64,000 nucleotides of DNA from Spizellomyces punctatus DAOM BR117 (Eukaryota > Chytridiomycota > Chytridiomycetes > Spizellomycetales > Spizellomycetaceae). The first letter of the stretch is position 1, and the number at the start of each line of letters is the position of its first letter. Below, one piece after another: positions 38,885 through 48,378 of the stretch. The stretch is from contig NW_015971550.1 in the NCBI RefSeq assembly GCF_000182565.1, forward strand, positions 358,579 through 422,578, given 5' to 3'. A program made the position numbers and the translations under genes. The notes beneath the pieces are model-generated. The model saw only the letters and a program-made list of their open reading frames with translations, had not been told where the DNA came from and made no database searches.

Positions 38885-39867
38885 ATGCCCCCTGCATGGT
38901 TAGACGACATGCTTCCAATCTCAACCAACCTTTCACACAACAAGATAATAAGGAAAAACGCAAAGAAAAGATATCAAAAATGCCACGTTCTGAAGGAGCC
39001 GATCACACCGAATGCGTTGCAAATATGCGAAAATAGCTTGGGCTGTTTGTCATGAAGCCAGTCACATAACCGTTGCTCTCTTGATTTGAACGGGATTTCT
39101 TACTTTTGGACTTGTCGCCACACTTCTATATCCAAACGATCATGTATGGAAATGGAATGAAAGGGCATAATAGCAATTTTGGGACACTTGTTCGTTTCTT
39201 TATTTACGCGTTTGTTCTGCGCATCTCCCCCCTGCTTTGTTCTGTGTATGTAGCTGCGCGGAGGATTGCTTGGGCATTCCAAGGAACCCTTCAGTATTCT
39301 TCTGAATGATATCCTTGCATGCCTTTTAAAAAAGAGGCTGAGATTGGTTGTGTTTGTTTGGGCATTTTTTCGTCAGTCAATGTATCTAACCTTTTGCTGA
39401 TCTAATCTGACGATGCCGTGAACGGGGAGCAGCCTACACAAAGACTATGTATAGTCACTTGTAACCTTTTAGTGTTGGCTAGGCCAAGTATTCACCTTGA
39501 GATTACTTTTGCACGGGGGATATCTAGTGCGATTTTCTATCAGATACTTTGCGCATGCACGTCAGACTTCAATGTGTTGGTGGTGATGGAAGGAGCCTTA
39601 CGATTCGATAACTTTCTTTCAACAGTAGTCATTACTAGTAAAAGGCAATGTACAATGTAGCTAATCCCAAAGGTAGTGATGGATATGAAAACTTGGCGTG
39701 TTTTCATATCATTGGGAAGAGTATCTTTTATCAGATGTCGTCTGACTAGCTACCAAGGGGGGATTTCCTCAGCCCATTTCGTAACCGCATTCCGCTAATT
39801 AAGCCTCACGATCGCGCTGGACGCATGTGGCAGCTGTCAAAATGGGGCCGAACGCAAACATAAAAGA
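38885..39867. other. Intergenic at the left border of the repeat island
   Basis: About 1 kb, AT-rich in parts, no supported gene. The repeat family begins at 39868. Confidence 0.5.
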
Positions 39868-41071
39868 GCGGCCTCGGTGCGGCTCCCCTTTTGCCTTCCG
39901 TCACTCGTCTCTTCACTCGTCTTTCTTTCGATATGGCAGCACCTCGTTGCGGGGCACCTCGTTGCCTTTAGCAAATTGGTATTCGCGGGGGTCGATGATT
40001 TAGACCCACTTTCTTTACCGCCCATCTCTGAGGTCTTTTGGGGCGGGTTAGCGGCCGTAGTCGCTAATAACCTGGCCGTCTTTCGGCGACGGCTGTCGGG
40101 TGCACGTGCCCTCCACAGAATTATCGTCACTCGTCTTGCTCAAGAGTCTTTCATTCGATATGGCAGCGCCTCGTTGTGGGGCACCTCGTTGCCTTTAGCC
40201 TTCACAGAAGTCGACAGTTTAGACTCTACTGAGTTACGCGCCATCTCTGACAGCGTCTTTTGGGCCATAGTAACGGCGAAAAGTGGGCCAGATATCTCGG
40301 ATGAGAGGCGAGCCTGCGACGACAGGCCCCCTTCGGATGACATCCTGAAGCTCGTTGATGTCCAGGAAGATAACGGCATTTTTCGGGCATGTACACCCGA
40401 CAGCCGTCACGGAAAGTACCGCCAGGTTATTAGCGACGGCGTAGTAACGGCGAAAAGTGTATGAAAATGGATTTGCACCCTTAAGAATGAAAAAAAGTCA
40501 ATCGCGGCAATGCATGAAAGGGACATGATACATAACTAACCTGTGGTGCTGGTGCTGGCGTGGGGTAAGCCCACCAACTTGAGCAAGGGATCGGTTCAGT
40601 GAGACCCCGATCCCCCCTATCAACCCGTCGGGAATGATGTTTGAATTGATCATATAAGTCAACCAAATAAATGGCCACTTTCGCCGAAAGTGGGCCAGAC
40701 ACCTGGGCCCTGATGCGAGCTTGCGACGACAGGCGCCCTCGAATGACATCCTGCAGTTCATTGATGTCTAGGAAAATGACGGCATTTTTCGGGCAGGTAC
40801 ACCCGACAGCCGTGGCCGAAAAGACGGCCAGGTTATTGGCGACTACAGCCGCTAGCCCGCCCCAAAAGACGTTGGCCGAGATGGGGGGTAATTCAGTGGA
40901 GTCGATATTGCCGACTGCCGCGAAATCTAGTCTGCTGAAGGCAATTGGTGCGCCGCATCGTGGTGCGGCCATATCGAAAGAACGACGAAACAAAAACGAA
41001 AGAAAGACGAATGACGAGACGAGTGACGAGACGAGTGACGGAAGGCAAAAGGGGAGCCGCACTGAGGCCGC
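39868..41071. repeat. Nested foldback made of copies of an unknown gene
   Basis: The left arm (39868-~40110, +) and right arm (~40815-41071, read on -) are similar inverted copies. Both begin GCGGCCTC[A/G]GTGCGGCTCC, run through CCTTCCGTCACTCGTCT and an ATATGGC[A/C]GC start-codon context, and continue into VFWGGLAAVVANNLAVF in both. Between them lie a second + copy of the start region (~40130-40260) and a minus-strand copy of the middle region (~40265-40455). The internal segment encoding CPKNAVIFLDINELQDVIR occurs at 40300-40430 and 40690-40830, both on the minus strand. A third, diverged copy is at 45590-45720. This looks like repeated inverted duplication of one gene or element, not a simple transposon; no transposase is seen. 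Confidence 0.75.
40481..40972 (-). CDS. Unknown protein; most intact copy of the foldback gene family
   Basis: A 163-residue frame from ATG 40972 (MAAPRCGAPIAFSR) to 40481. It holds the conserved block CPKNAVIFLDINELQDVIR, then LSSQARIR, which recurs in two other minus-strand copies in this island with amino-acid level conservation (for example CPTNAVVFIDINKLQDVIR near 45.7 kb). The stretch after AKVA may be intronic, since the homologous part of the 45.5-kb copy agrees better in another frame (NIIPDG / NVMPDG), so the true C-terminus is uncertain. No known domain recognised. It could be a lineage-specific gene family or part of a mobile element. Confidence 0.45.
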   Translation of the reverse strand: MAAPRCGAPIAFSRLDFAAVGNIDSTELPPISANVFWGGLAAVVANNLAVFSATAVGCTCPKNAVIFLDINELQDVIRGRLSSQARIRAQVSGPLSAKVAIYLVDLYDQFKHHSRRVDRGDRGLTEPIPCSSWWAYPTPAPAPQVSYVSCPFHALPRLTFFHS

Positions 41072-41920
41072 TGTTAACTGAGGGTATCGTCGGTGTACAT
41101 TGGGAAGTCGGGACCATCTGCCGGGGAGCCGATAACGGAGGGCATCGTCGGTGCACTGTTGACTTGATTACAGGGTTGCAGCGACGTTCTCGGTCCCTTA
41201 GGTACAAGTCTACGGCTTGATAATAATTGTAACTGTATTGTAATTGTTAATTTTTTCCTGTCTGTTGTGTATCGCTATAATATATTGGACTTGTCTTCTG
41301 AGCTCTCGTATATGTCATTTTGAGCATTTCCCTCATCTTCTTGCTAATGAGTAAACTTGTTTGGTGTTCAATCATGTCAGCAGGTCCTAGTTCGCTACCA
41401 GCAAGCAAATCTGCCAACGTACTGTATATCCACTTGGCTGTCCCATAGATGAATTCGATATAGGTCGCTTGTTGCTCAGTTCGATAAAATATCCCCTAGA
41501 TTATGAACAAGGCCGCAAGCTGCCCCTATGTCTCTCTTAAACGTGTCGTAATGCGTTCTTCCCTCGTTTTCACACGATATTTGTCGAGTACTGTAACCAA
41601 CACTGCAACGAAGATATCAACCATGCTGCTAACGTGACTGATACGTTCAATGCATTGCAATCTTGACGATTGACTTGAGGAGTATGTCACTTATTCAGGA
41701 TGTATGTTCGAGACCCGACAATGGTTGAAATTGCAATGGCCAAAGTTTTTTATTCTATCTCATGCATTCTTGTAAGGCAAGCCCTGAAAGTGCTCAACTT
41801 TGAACTGAACCGCACATTGGTACGATTGCCTTGTTATGGCCTGTCCTCTATTGATAGATAAACACGGCAGAGGAAAAAGATCCGCACGTTAGCCAATGGG
41901 GTTTTTCGGACCTGGGACAA
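41072..41920. other. Spacer in the repeat island
   Basis: Short direct repeats of GAGGG[T/C]ATCGTCGGTG occur at about 41080-41155. The rest is AT-rich with no supported gene. Confidence 0.5.
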
Positions 41921-41924
41921 GTAT

Positions 41925-42290
41925 TTTGTGCGAGATAGTGGGCCTAAAAGTGTGCACCTATCCATACGTTTGCTGGAAATATGACAACACAACGAAAAAA
42001 CTTGAGCAGAAACTGATGCCGTCAATTCCGCAAAAGGGACCGGAAGTAGTCTTCTTTGCGGATGTACTAGAACCTCTTGTATGGTAGTGGTGCACATGAC
42101 ACCTTGGTAATTTAGAATTACAGAAGTATTTCACCTTTGCTAGAACACAGCCCAAGACTTGATAGAGGTGGACGCGAGAGCTTGCAAAAGTATTTTTTAC
42201 AAGATTAAGGGACTGAAAGTATTCAGCTATCCATCTATTTGCTAGAAATATGTCGACACGACAAAAGAACAAGGCATCTTCAAATTGAAC
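41925..42290 (+). repeat. Two decayed copies of a coding-derived repeat
   Basis: Copy 1 (about 41925-42010) reads VGLKVCTYPYVCWKYDN; copy 2 (about 42205-42285) reads KGLKVFSYPSIC then a stop, then KYVDTTKE. The DNA similarity (CTATCCAT...TTTGCT[A/G]GAAATATG) covers about 80 bp. Both are too damaged to be genes. Confidence 0.5.
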
Positions 42291-42348
42291 CGCATGTTCC
42301 CGTACGTTAAACAAGTACTTTAACTCTTGCAACTTTTTGCAGAGAGAG

Positions 42349-42355
42349 AAAAAAA
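42349..42355 (-). terminator. Pol III terminator of tRNA-Pro
   Basis: Seven T residues on the minus strand, 21 nt downstream of the tRNA 3' end. Confidence 0.7.
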
Positions 42356-42376
42356 GGATCCCAAGCGGCACTTAAG

Positions 42377-42448
42377 GGGTTCTTCCGGGGATCGAACCCG
42401 GGACCTCCTGCACCCGACGCAGGAATCATGCCGCTAGACCAAAGAACC
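42377..42448 (-). tRNA. tRNA-Pro (anticodon CGG)
   Basis: A 72-nt cloverleaf without intron. Acceptor stem GGTTCTT pairs fully with AAGAACC, discriminator C. D-arm GTCTAGCGGCATGAT. Anticodon stem CCTGC/GCAGG with loop GTCGGGT gives anticodon CGG. T-arm CCGGG-TTCGATC-CCCGG. The A box and B box (GGTTCGATC) are intact, and a T7 terminator follows. Position 32 is G, which is unusual for tRNA-Pro. Its upstream flank (42449-42960) is a tandem array of copies of its own 5' half. Confidence 0.9.
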
Positions 42449-42960
42449 CTATGAATTCCATACCAAATCATGCAGGAATCATGCCTCTCGACCAAAGAAC
42501 CATCTTGATTTGCATGTAACCTACGCAGGAATCATGCCACTAGACCAAAGAACCCTATGAATTCCATACCAAATCATGCAGGAATCATGCCTCTCGACCA
42601 AAGAACCATCTTGATTTGCATGTAACCTACGCAGGAATCATGCCGCTAGACCAAAGAACCCTATGAATTCCATACCAAATCATGCAGGAATCATGCCTCT
42701 CGACCAAAGAACCATCTTGATTTGCATGTAACCTACGCAGGAATCATGCCGCTAGACCAAAGAACCCTATGAATTCCATACCAAATCATGCAGGAATCAT
42801 GCCTCTCGACCAAAGAACCATCTTGATTTGCATGTAACCTACGCAGGAATCATGCCGCTAGACCAAAGAACCCTATGAATTCCATACCAAATCATGCAGG
42901 AATCATGCCTCTCGACCAAAGAACCATCTTGATTTGCATGTAACCTATGCAGGAATCATG
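42421..42960 (-). repeat. Tandem array of tRNA-Pro 5' halves
   Basis: Five ~105-bp units, each with two ~30-32-nt copies of the tRNA-Pro 5' half in the same orientation as the intact tRNA. Type A (GGTTCTTTGGTCTAGCGGCA...) occurs at about 42421 (the intact gene), 42525, 42631, 42736 and 42842, with a degenerate copy at 42949. Type B (…GGTCGAGAGGCA…) occurs at about 42472, 42578, 42683, 42789 and 42896. In type A, identity with the tRNA ends right after T33, just before the anticodon. The spacers alternate: ATGATTTGGTATGGAATTC and AGGTTACATGCAAATCAAG. None of the extra copies has a 3' half or B box. Confidence 0.9.
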
Positions 42961-43850
42961 CCCCTAGGTCAATGATGAAAGTGTACCATGCATATATTGT
43001 TGAATCGCATGTAAACTCCATACCTTTTGAAGGTCACATTAATGTGTTCTCAAACAAGAGAAACCTGGTTGAAGACTAAGGCTCGCGGTGGTAGGCCAGT
43101 TCAATGTGGGCTTCCTTGAAAGATATAAGATGCTGCTAGGAAAACTTTTGTCTACAGAAATCTTACTACAATACATATTCATAGAAGTTGTAGGGCGAAT
43201 ATGTTTTTACATGGTCTATAACTTTGATCACATAAGTAAACCCATTCGAGCAACTTTCATGGGCTATGCTCAACCGGAATCGTACCTCTTCTCAACGGTA
43301 ATTACCTGGTCAGGATGAGGCTCGCGGACAGAATTCTTTTACTACAATACATGTTAATAAAAGTCGTAGGGCAAATATGTTTTTACATGGCTGGTAGTTT
43401 AGATCGTATAAGAAAACCCATTGGAGCGACTTTCATGTATACCATTACAACTCGTATCGAATATTTGATCGGACAAAGCATAGCAGGAACACTGCAATGC
43501 GTGCGTTAACCAGGTTTGATGTATGGCCTACTTGAATAGTTGAATGATGGCAACCACAACACACCACCTTCAAACCCGCTGCTATGCTTGTCCGATCAAT
43601 TATTCGATACGAGTTGTATCTTAGGGGTAGGGATTGGAAAAGTCTTGTTGAGGGCTGCAAACCCCATTTCTCACTTCCGACAAACAGTTATAGTGCGAAT
43701 GCTCCCTCAATAAAAAAACTCTATATGTAGTAATTACATCTGAGGGATTGCTCCCTGTAATTTCAAAACCAGCTCTTTCTGTCTGCTCCCTACTCCCTTC
43801 ATTGTTTCTGCGTTCTGTCTTTATCCCTACTGCTAACGGCTATTCGACCA
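42961..43850. repeat. Local direct and inverted duplications
   Basis: About 43164-43261 and 43339-43437 are ~98-bp direct repeats (ACTACAATACAT...GTTTTTACATGG...AACCCATT[C/G]GAGC). About 43447-43487 (ACAACTCGTATCGAATA...) and 43580-43618 (its reverse complement) form ~40-bp arms of a hairpin around a ~92-bp loop. No gene is supported. Confidence 0.7.
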
Positions 43851-43852
43851 CC

Positions 43853-44512
43853 ATGTCAAACATCCAACAAGCGGAACCCGTTCTCACCCGCAGCCCACAG
43901 AAATAACACCGCTACTTGCCACCCAACGTCGACGTCGTTTCTCCCTCATAGATGCCCTCAATGTAGTGACAAGGCCGGCTGTGAATGTGTTCAAGCAAGA
44001 CCGGCGGGCCCTCTCTCCAGAGAGAGCAGCCGAGGAAATAGCTGCGGCAGCTGAAGCCACTGCAGCGACGAGTGAGGTTGGTGCCCGAGAGCGTCGGTGA
44101 CTGAGATCATAGAATATCTCGAATTTCTAGCGACAAAAATCGCCCATCCATTCGCACCAACCTCGCCGCCCACTTGGGGAGGGAGACTTGACATTGTAAC
44201 AGTACAGCCCACAGAAATAACACCACTACTTGCCACCCAACATCGATGTCGTTTCTCCCTCATAGATGCCCTCAATGTAGTGACGAGGCCGGCTGTGAAT
44301 GCGTTCAAGCAAGACCGGCAGGCCCTCTCTCCAGAGAGAGCAGCCGAGGAAATAGCTGCGGCAGCTGAAGCCACTGCAGCGACGAGTGAGGTTGGTGCCC
44401 GAGAGCATCAGCGACCGAGATCGTGGAATATCTCGAATTTCTAGCGACAAAAATCGCCCATCCATTCACACCAACCTCGCCGCCCACTTGGGGAGGGAGA
44501 CTTGACATCGTC
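43853..44512 (+). pseudogene. Broken lineage-specific gene with a 314-bp internal tandem duplication
   Basis: A good start context (ccaccATGTC) at 43853 opens MSNIQQAEPVLTRSP, but the frame stops after 17 codons. The continuing coding sequence is one frame away. The unit starting CAGCCCACAGAAATAAC is present twice, at 43891 and 44205 (period 314 bp, about 95% identical). Each encodes TEITPLLATQ, FSLIDALNVVTRPAVN, ALSPERAAEEIAAAAEA and then, after another frame change, EYLEFLATKIAHPF. Several frameshifts and stops in both units make it non-functional as read. I do not recognise the protein. Confidence 0.6.
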
Positions 44513-44595
44513 GGAAGAAGCCTGGAGCGTGCGTGAGTTCACAACAGCCCGGATTTTGGCAACGGAAATCAGAAACAGTTGAAGACACGTCCTCG

Positions 44596-45287
44596 TAACA
44601 TATTGGTACTAAAATGAAGATGCCTGCGCACTACTACGCCATTCCTCCACCGCTCACGGCCATTCTCCCAACTACTCCTCCCCGACGGGGGAGGCCGCGC
44701 GCAGGCACAGACGTGACCACCGTCGTCGGTATCAGCACACCAACCACGGAGCGTTTCAGAGCTGCACCAATGCTGCGTCCTCCGGTTTGAGTGATGGCCA
44801 CGGAAACAAGTCCACAAATGGAAACAGTCCAAGTGAGAGTTGGATGGGATCCCAACCTTGGCGGTTACTCTCCCATATCGTGTCCTCCGAGCAATTGGAC
44901 GGTTCCTGTAAATATCCTTAGCGTAGGTGCGTTGATCGTTGAATAATTCACCCGCAAATCGCTGACCAGTCGTTGGAACCGCTCTCGCCTCCCCGACTAG
45001 GCGGTATCGTTTCCTCCGAGCAATTGGACGGTTCCTGTGAAGATCCTGAGCGCAGGTGCATTGATTCTTATAATTAACACGGAAATCGCTGACCATTCGT
45101 TGGAACCGCTCCGTTGTCGGTGTGGCGACTGTGGCAACACCTGCCACGGTGGTAACATCCGTGGCTGCGCGCGGCCCCCCCCCCCCCCCCCCCCCCGTCG
45201 GGGAGGAGTAGTTGGGAGAATGGCCGTGAGCGGTGGAGGAATGGCGTAGTAGTGCGCAGGCATCTTCACTTTAGTACCAGTATGTTA
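44596..45287. repeat. Inverted repeat with internal direct repeat and poly-C tract
   Basis: 44596-~44760 and ~45100-45287 are inverted copies, near identical over ~110 bp (TACTAAA[A/G]TGAAGATGCC...GTTGGGAGAATGGCC). Between them, 44887-44990 and 45008-45110 are direct repeats (CCGAGCAATTGGACGGTTCC...). The right arm carries a run of about 22 C residues (45175-45197) where the left arm has only a short G/C mix, so homopolymer expansion occurred in one arm. Both arms read KMPAHYYAIPPPLTAI in opposite directions, so the arms are coding-derived. Confidence 0.75.
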
Positions 45288-45569
45288 TGTGTTGAACATG
45301 GAGAGGATATTTCGTGGAGATCGCCTCCATTCAAGAGTTGGGTCTCCCTTTTCCCTTGGTACGAAGCCCTGGACGCGTGTAGGAGCATTCAAGGACGTGA
45401 CGCCGCTCTCGGGCACCTTCTTCCTCAGTCGGTGTTGACGTGGGGTAAAGCCATCAGCTCGCGCGAGAGAACGGTTGGCTGACGTTCCGATTCCGCCAGC
45501 CCACGCCGTCTGGCATCACATTTCGACCGAATGAGAAACGTCAAGACTGAACATCCGATTATCGCCATT

Positions 45570-45730
45570 TATCGCCATTTTGGCCGAAAGCGGGCCCGAA
45601 CTTTCCGCACTGAGGCGGGCGACGAGAGGCTCGTGCGAATGACATCTTGCAGTTTGTTGATGTCAATAAAGACAACAGCGTTCGTCGGACAGGCGCAACC
45701 CATAGCGGCCGCGGAAAAAGAGCCTACATT
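45570..45730 (-). pseudogene. Third, diverged copy of the foldback gene family
   Basis: Minus-strand translation gives CPTNAVVFIDINKLQDVIR followed by LSSPASVR, matching the copies at 40.3-40.8 kb. The downstream part (45430-45545) also matches 40560-40680 at DNA level, but frames are broken by small indels. Confidence 0.55.
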
Positions 45731-46579
45731 GCTAGCTCTGCTACTTCTGGAGGAGGGGGGGGAGGGGGGCTGCACGACTCGCCTTAAATACCAGAATTTT
45801 GACAGCTTGGCCTCGTGTTGGCGGCGGGGAAACGGACGTTGCTGGAAGTGTGAAATTGAGTGACGTGAGCAGATTCCTAAGCCCCGCCGTGGCTTATTTC
45901 CCAACGACATTGAAGGCCTCTGGAACTGTTTTTGTTCTTGTTCACTGCGAGGGGATGTTAACGTTCAGCGATAGCAGATAAAAACATTCTTTCTTTTTTT
46001 TTGGTTTACAATAACTATGAGCTTGTTGCAAGTGAAGAACAAATAATGTAGCTGATATCTGACGCTATCTCCATATTTGGCATCTGTTACGGTATTCCTC
46101 TACACCCAATTAGCATGGTCTGTCATGAAAGATGATTCACGTAAATGACAGCTTATCCTAGTTGGCGTGTACACTCACTCCTTCACACCCAACTGGCGTG
46201 ATCTATGTAGAACTTTAACTTTGAGCAGCGGGCTCTCCCATATCATACCCGCCACACTTTTGAGCTTGTCCTTGGCACTCAAGTCTTGTTGCAGGCTACC
46301 GAGTGATCGTTGGGCCTATTCCACATTCGTGTTTCGATCAGGTAAACAGGCCCACTTAGCCTTTGGAAAACTAATTGTCTTTGCAATACCTAAAGACATG
46401 CCAACCTATGACTGCATGTATCATGCACTAGAATACGAGGATCACATCAAAGAAACTTGGAACATCTCGCAGTTGTCACGTGGCTATTGGATTACGACTG
46501 CGTGTGAGACACGAGAACCTGCACACGAGAGCGGCATATCGCGACGTTTTACTTTTGCTCAATTAAGTTGTGAGTCCGC
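45731..46579. other. Right border of the repeat island and upstream region of RING-YEATS
   Basis: About 0.85 kb. Short repeats (ACACCCAATTAGCATGGTCT / ACACCCAACTGGCGTGATCT near 46104 and 46186) are the only structure I see; no supported gene. Confidence 0.45.
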
Positions 46580-47792
46580 ATGCCACAGTCGCCAAAGCGT
46601 AAACTATCGGAAGCCATTGACCTCAACGAAGATGGCAAGGAAATGGAGAAAGGGTCAAAGAAACAACCAGACAGACCGCGCCTGGTCAGCTTGCCGACTC
46701 TGAGGCTGGCCGAAGACGAAGACGATCCAGAGACCTCCAGTCACAATTGCCCGCTGTGCTTGAAACTACTTTATAAGCCTATAAGGACCTCTTGCTCCCA
46801 CACATTCTGCCAAGCATGTCTGTCGCGCTATTTCACGACCATGTTTACCCCGCGAACCCAGCAGGATGGGACAGTGCTCAAGCCGTGTCCCATGTGTAGG
46901 CAATTACTGGAAAAATCAGTGACTGAGGACATTGATCAAAGTATGGAGATTTTCCTGCAAGAGCGATATGGAGATGAATATGTGGAGCGCGAAGAGGACG
47001 TTGCCCAGGAGGAAATGGAACGATTACAAAAGCAAGCGGTTTACAAGAAATTTTACGTGGGAAATACGCATAGGCTAGTTGCAGAAGATCAGGTCAGTCA
47101 CCATTTGAGGATAGGTAGCCCCGTACATCTCTTTCTAACGTCTTGATGGTTACGATCAGTCGTCAAATTATCACAACTGGGGCTTTTTTCTTCGAATGGA
47201 CACTCGCCAGGAAGAATCTCTTTACATTGATAACGTCGTGGTTCATCTCCATCGCACCTTCCACCCATCCACCATAACATTATGCGAGCCCCCTTTTGAG
47301 GTCGCACGTCGAGGATGGGGCATGTTCAACGTTCACGCGCGGGTTCATCTTAGGCCACCATACGTCCTTGGGCCATCATCACGATGCTTTGCCCCAAGTC
47401 GTGGAGACGGCACGTTTTTGGACTTTGTCTGGATGCTTGATTTTGAGGATGAGGGAAGTCTAGCAGAGATTGAAGTCGAGCTGGTGTTGGATTGGGATCG
47501 GCAGGTCACCAGTTTAAACGGTTCACCACGCAGAGGGGAACCAGAAAGTGCAGAAGACATTTACGAAGATGACAATTTACGACGATTGATGGTCATACCA
47601 ATTGATTTTGCGCATGAAGATGATGATGACGACGATGAAGAAGAGTATATTCCCGGAGATGAGGAAGATTTTGAGGAGGAATACGATGAGGATTATAACA
47701 GTGATGATGAGGAGAATGCGCCATCGGCAAACCTTGAATTCGGATCAGAGATTGACGAGGAGCAGCACCGACATTTAGATGAGAGGCCCTAG
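46580..47792 (+). CDS. RING finger + YEATS domain fusion protein
   Basis: Two exons (46580-47092, 47160-47792; 67-bp intron in phase 0) give 381 residues from ATG 46580 (MPQSPKRKLSEAID). Residues about 56-115 are a C3HC4 RING: CPLCLKLLYKPIRTSCSHTF, CQACLSRYF, PCPMCRQLL. Residues about 158-260 form a YEATS domain: VGNTHRLV, NYHNWGFFLRM, VVVHLHRTFHPSTI, EPPFEVARRGWGMF. The His/Phe and GWG-F elements that line the acyl-lysine pocket of YEATS readers are present. The C-terminal ~75 residues are Asp/Glu-rich. RING domains recruit E2 ubiquitin enzymes; YEATS domains read acetyl- or crotonyl-lysine on histones. Together they suggest a nuclear E3 ligase directed to acylated chromatin, which is inference. 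Confidence 0.85.
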
Positions 47793-48378
47793 GGCGAGGA
47801 GCAAGACATAATACGGATTTCTGTGTACTTATAATTTAGGAGATTTAGCATTAGGATACCCTTGTAAATATTTCGGTCGCAATTGTATTCAATTTCTTTG
47901 TCCATGCAAAAGCGCTTCAAAACGATCTTTGAAAACACTCGTTTGGAATCTGCAGTTTAAACGTTGGGCGCTGCGCCTCGTCCTTATATGGTCACATTAC
48001 ATCCAGTCGCCTGCGCCACGTCGTCGAAAAGCCTAACCAACATGAAACCGAAAGGCGAGGGCGACGACGATCACTAGTAAAGGAAGATCCATTTCACAAA
48101 CGACACTTTTCCGCGCACGACACAACCGTTGGGTTTACATCTATTGCCGACGTCGTTCCAATTGCACTCTGTTGACTTTTGGTCAACGCTCCAATTCCCT
48201 CCCCCTCTGCGCATTTCTATCTCACGACGTATTGCCCCCTTCCTCGCGGGCATTCATTCTCCACGGGTAGGATCTCGGTCGTATATTGCTGTCGACATTG
48301 TACCTGGAAACTGAACGTGAGCGGTCGGTATTAGATCCTACATTAGCACACTCAACACCCTCTCCTGCACAAAACCGA
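47793..48378. other. Intergenic between RING-YEATS and the eIF4E-like gene
   Basis: About 590 bp with no supported gene; C/T-rich around 48150-48260, likely promoter/5' leader of the next gene. Confidence 0.5.

Noticed and set aside
42449-42960. CRISPR-like array reading of the regular repeats
   Set aside because: The spacers alternate between two fixed sequences and repeats are tRNA 5' halves in a eukaryotic genome; not CRISPR.
44097-44444. 115-codon frame read as a gene (MTEIIEYLEF...)
   Set aside because: It straddles the junction of the two 314-bp tandem units, so its order is a product of duplication.
44569-45147. 192-codon minus-strand open frame in the inverted repeat
   Set aside because: Composed of internal direct repeats and half of a foldback; no sign of an intact gene boundary.
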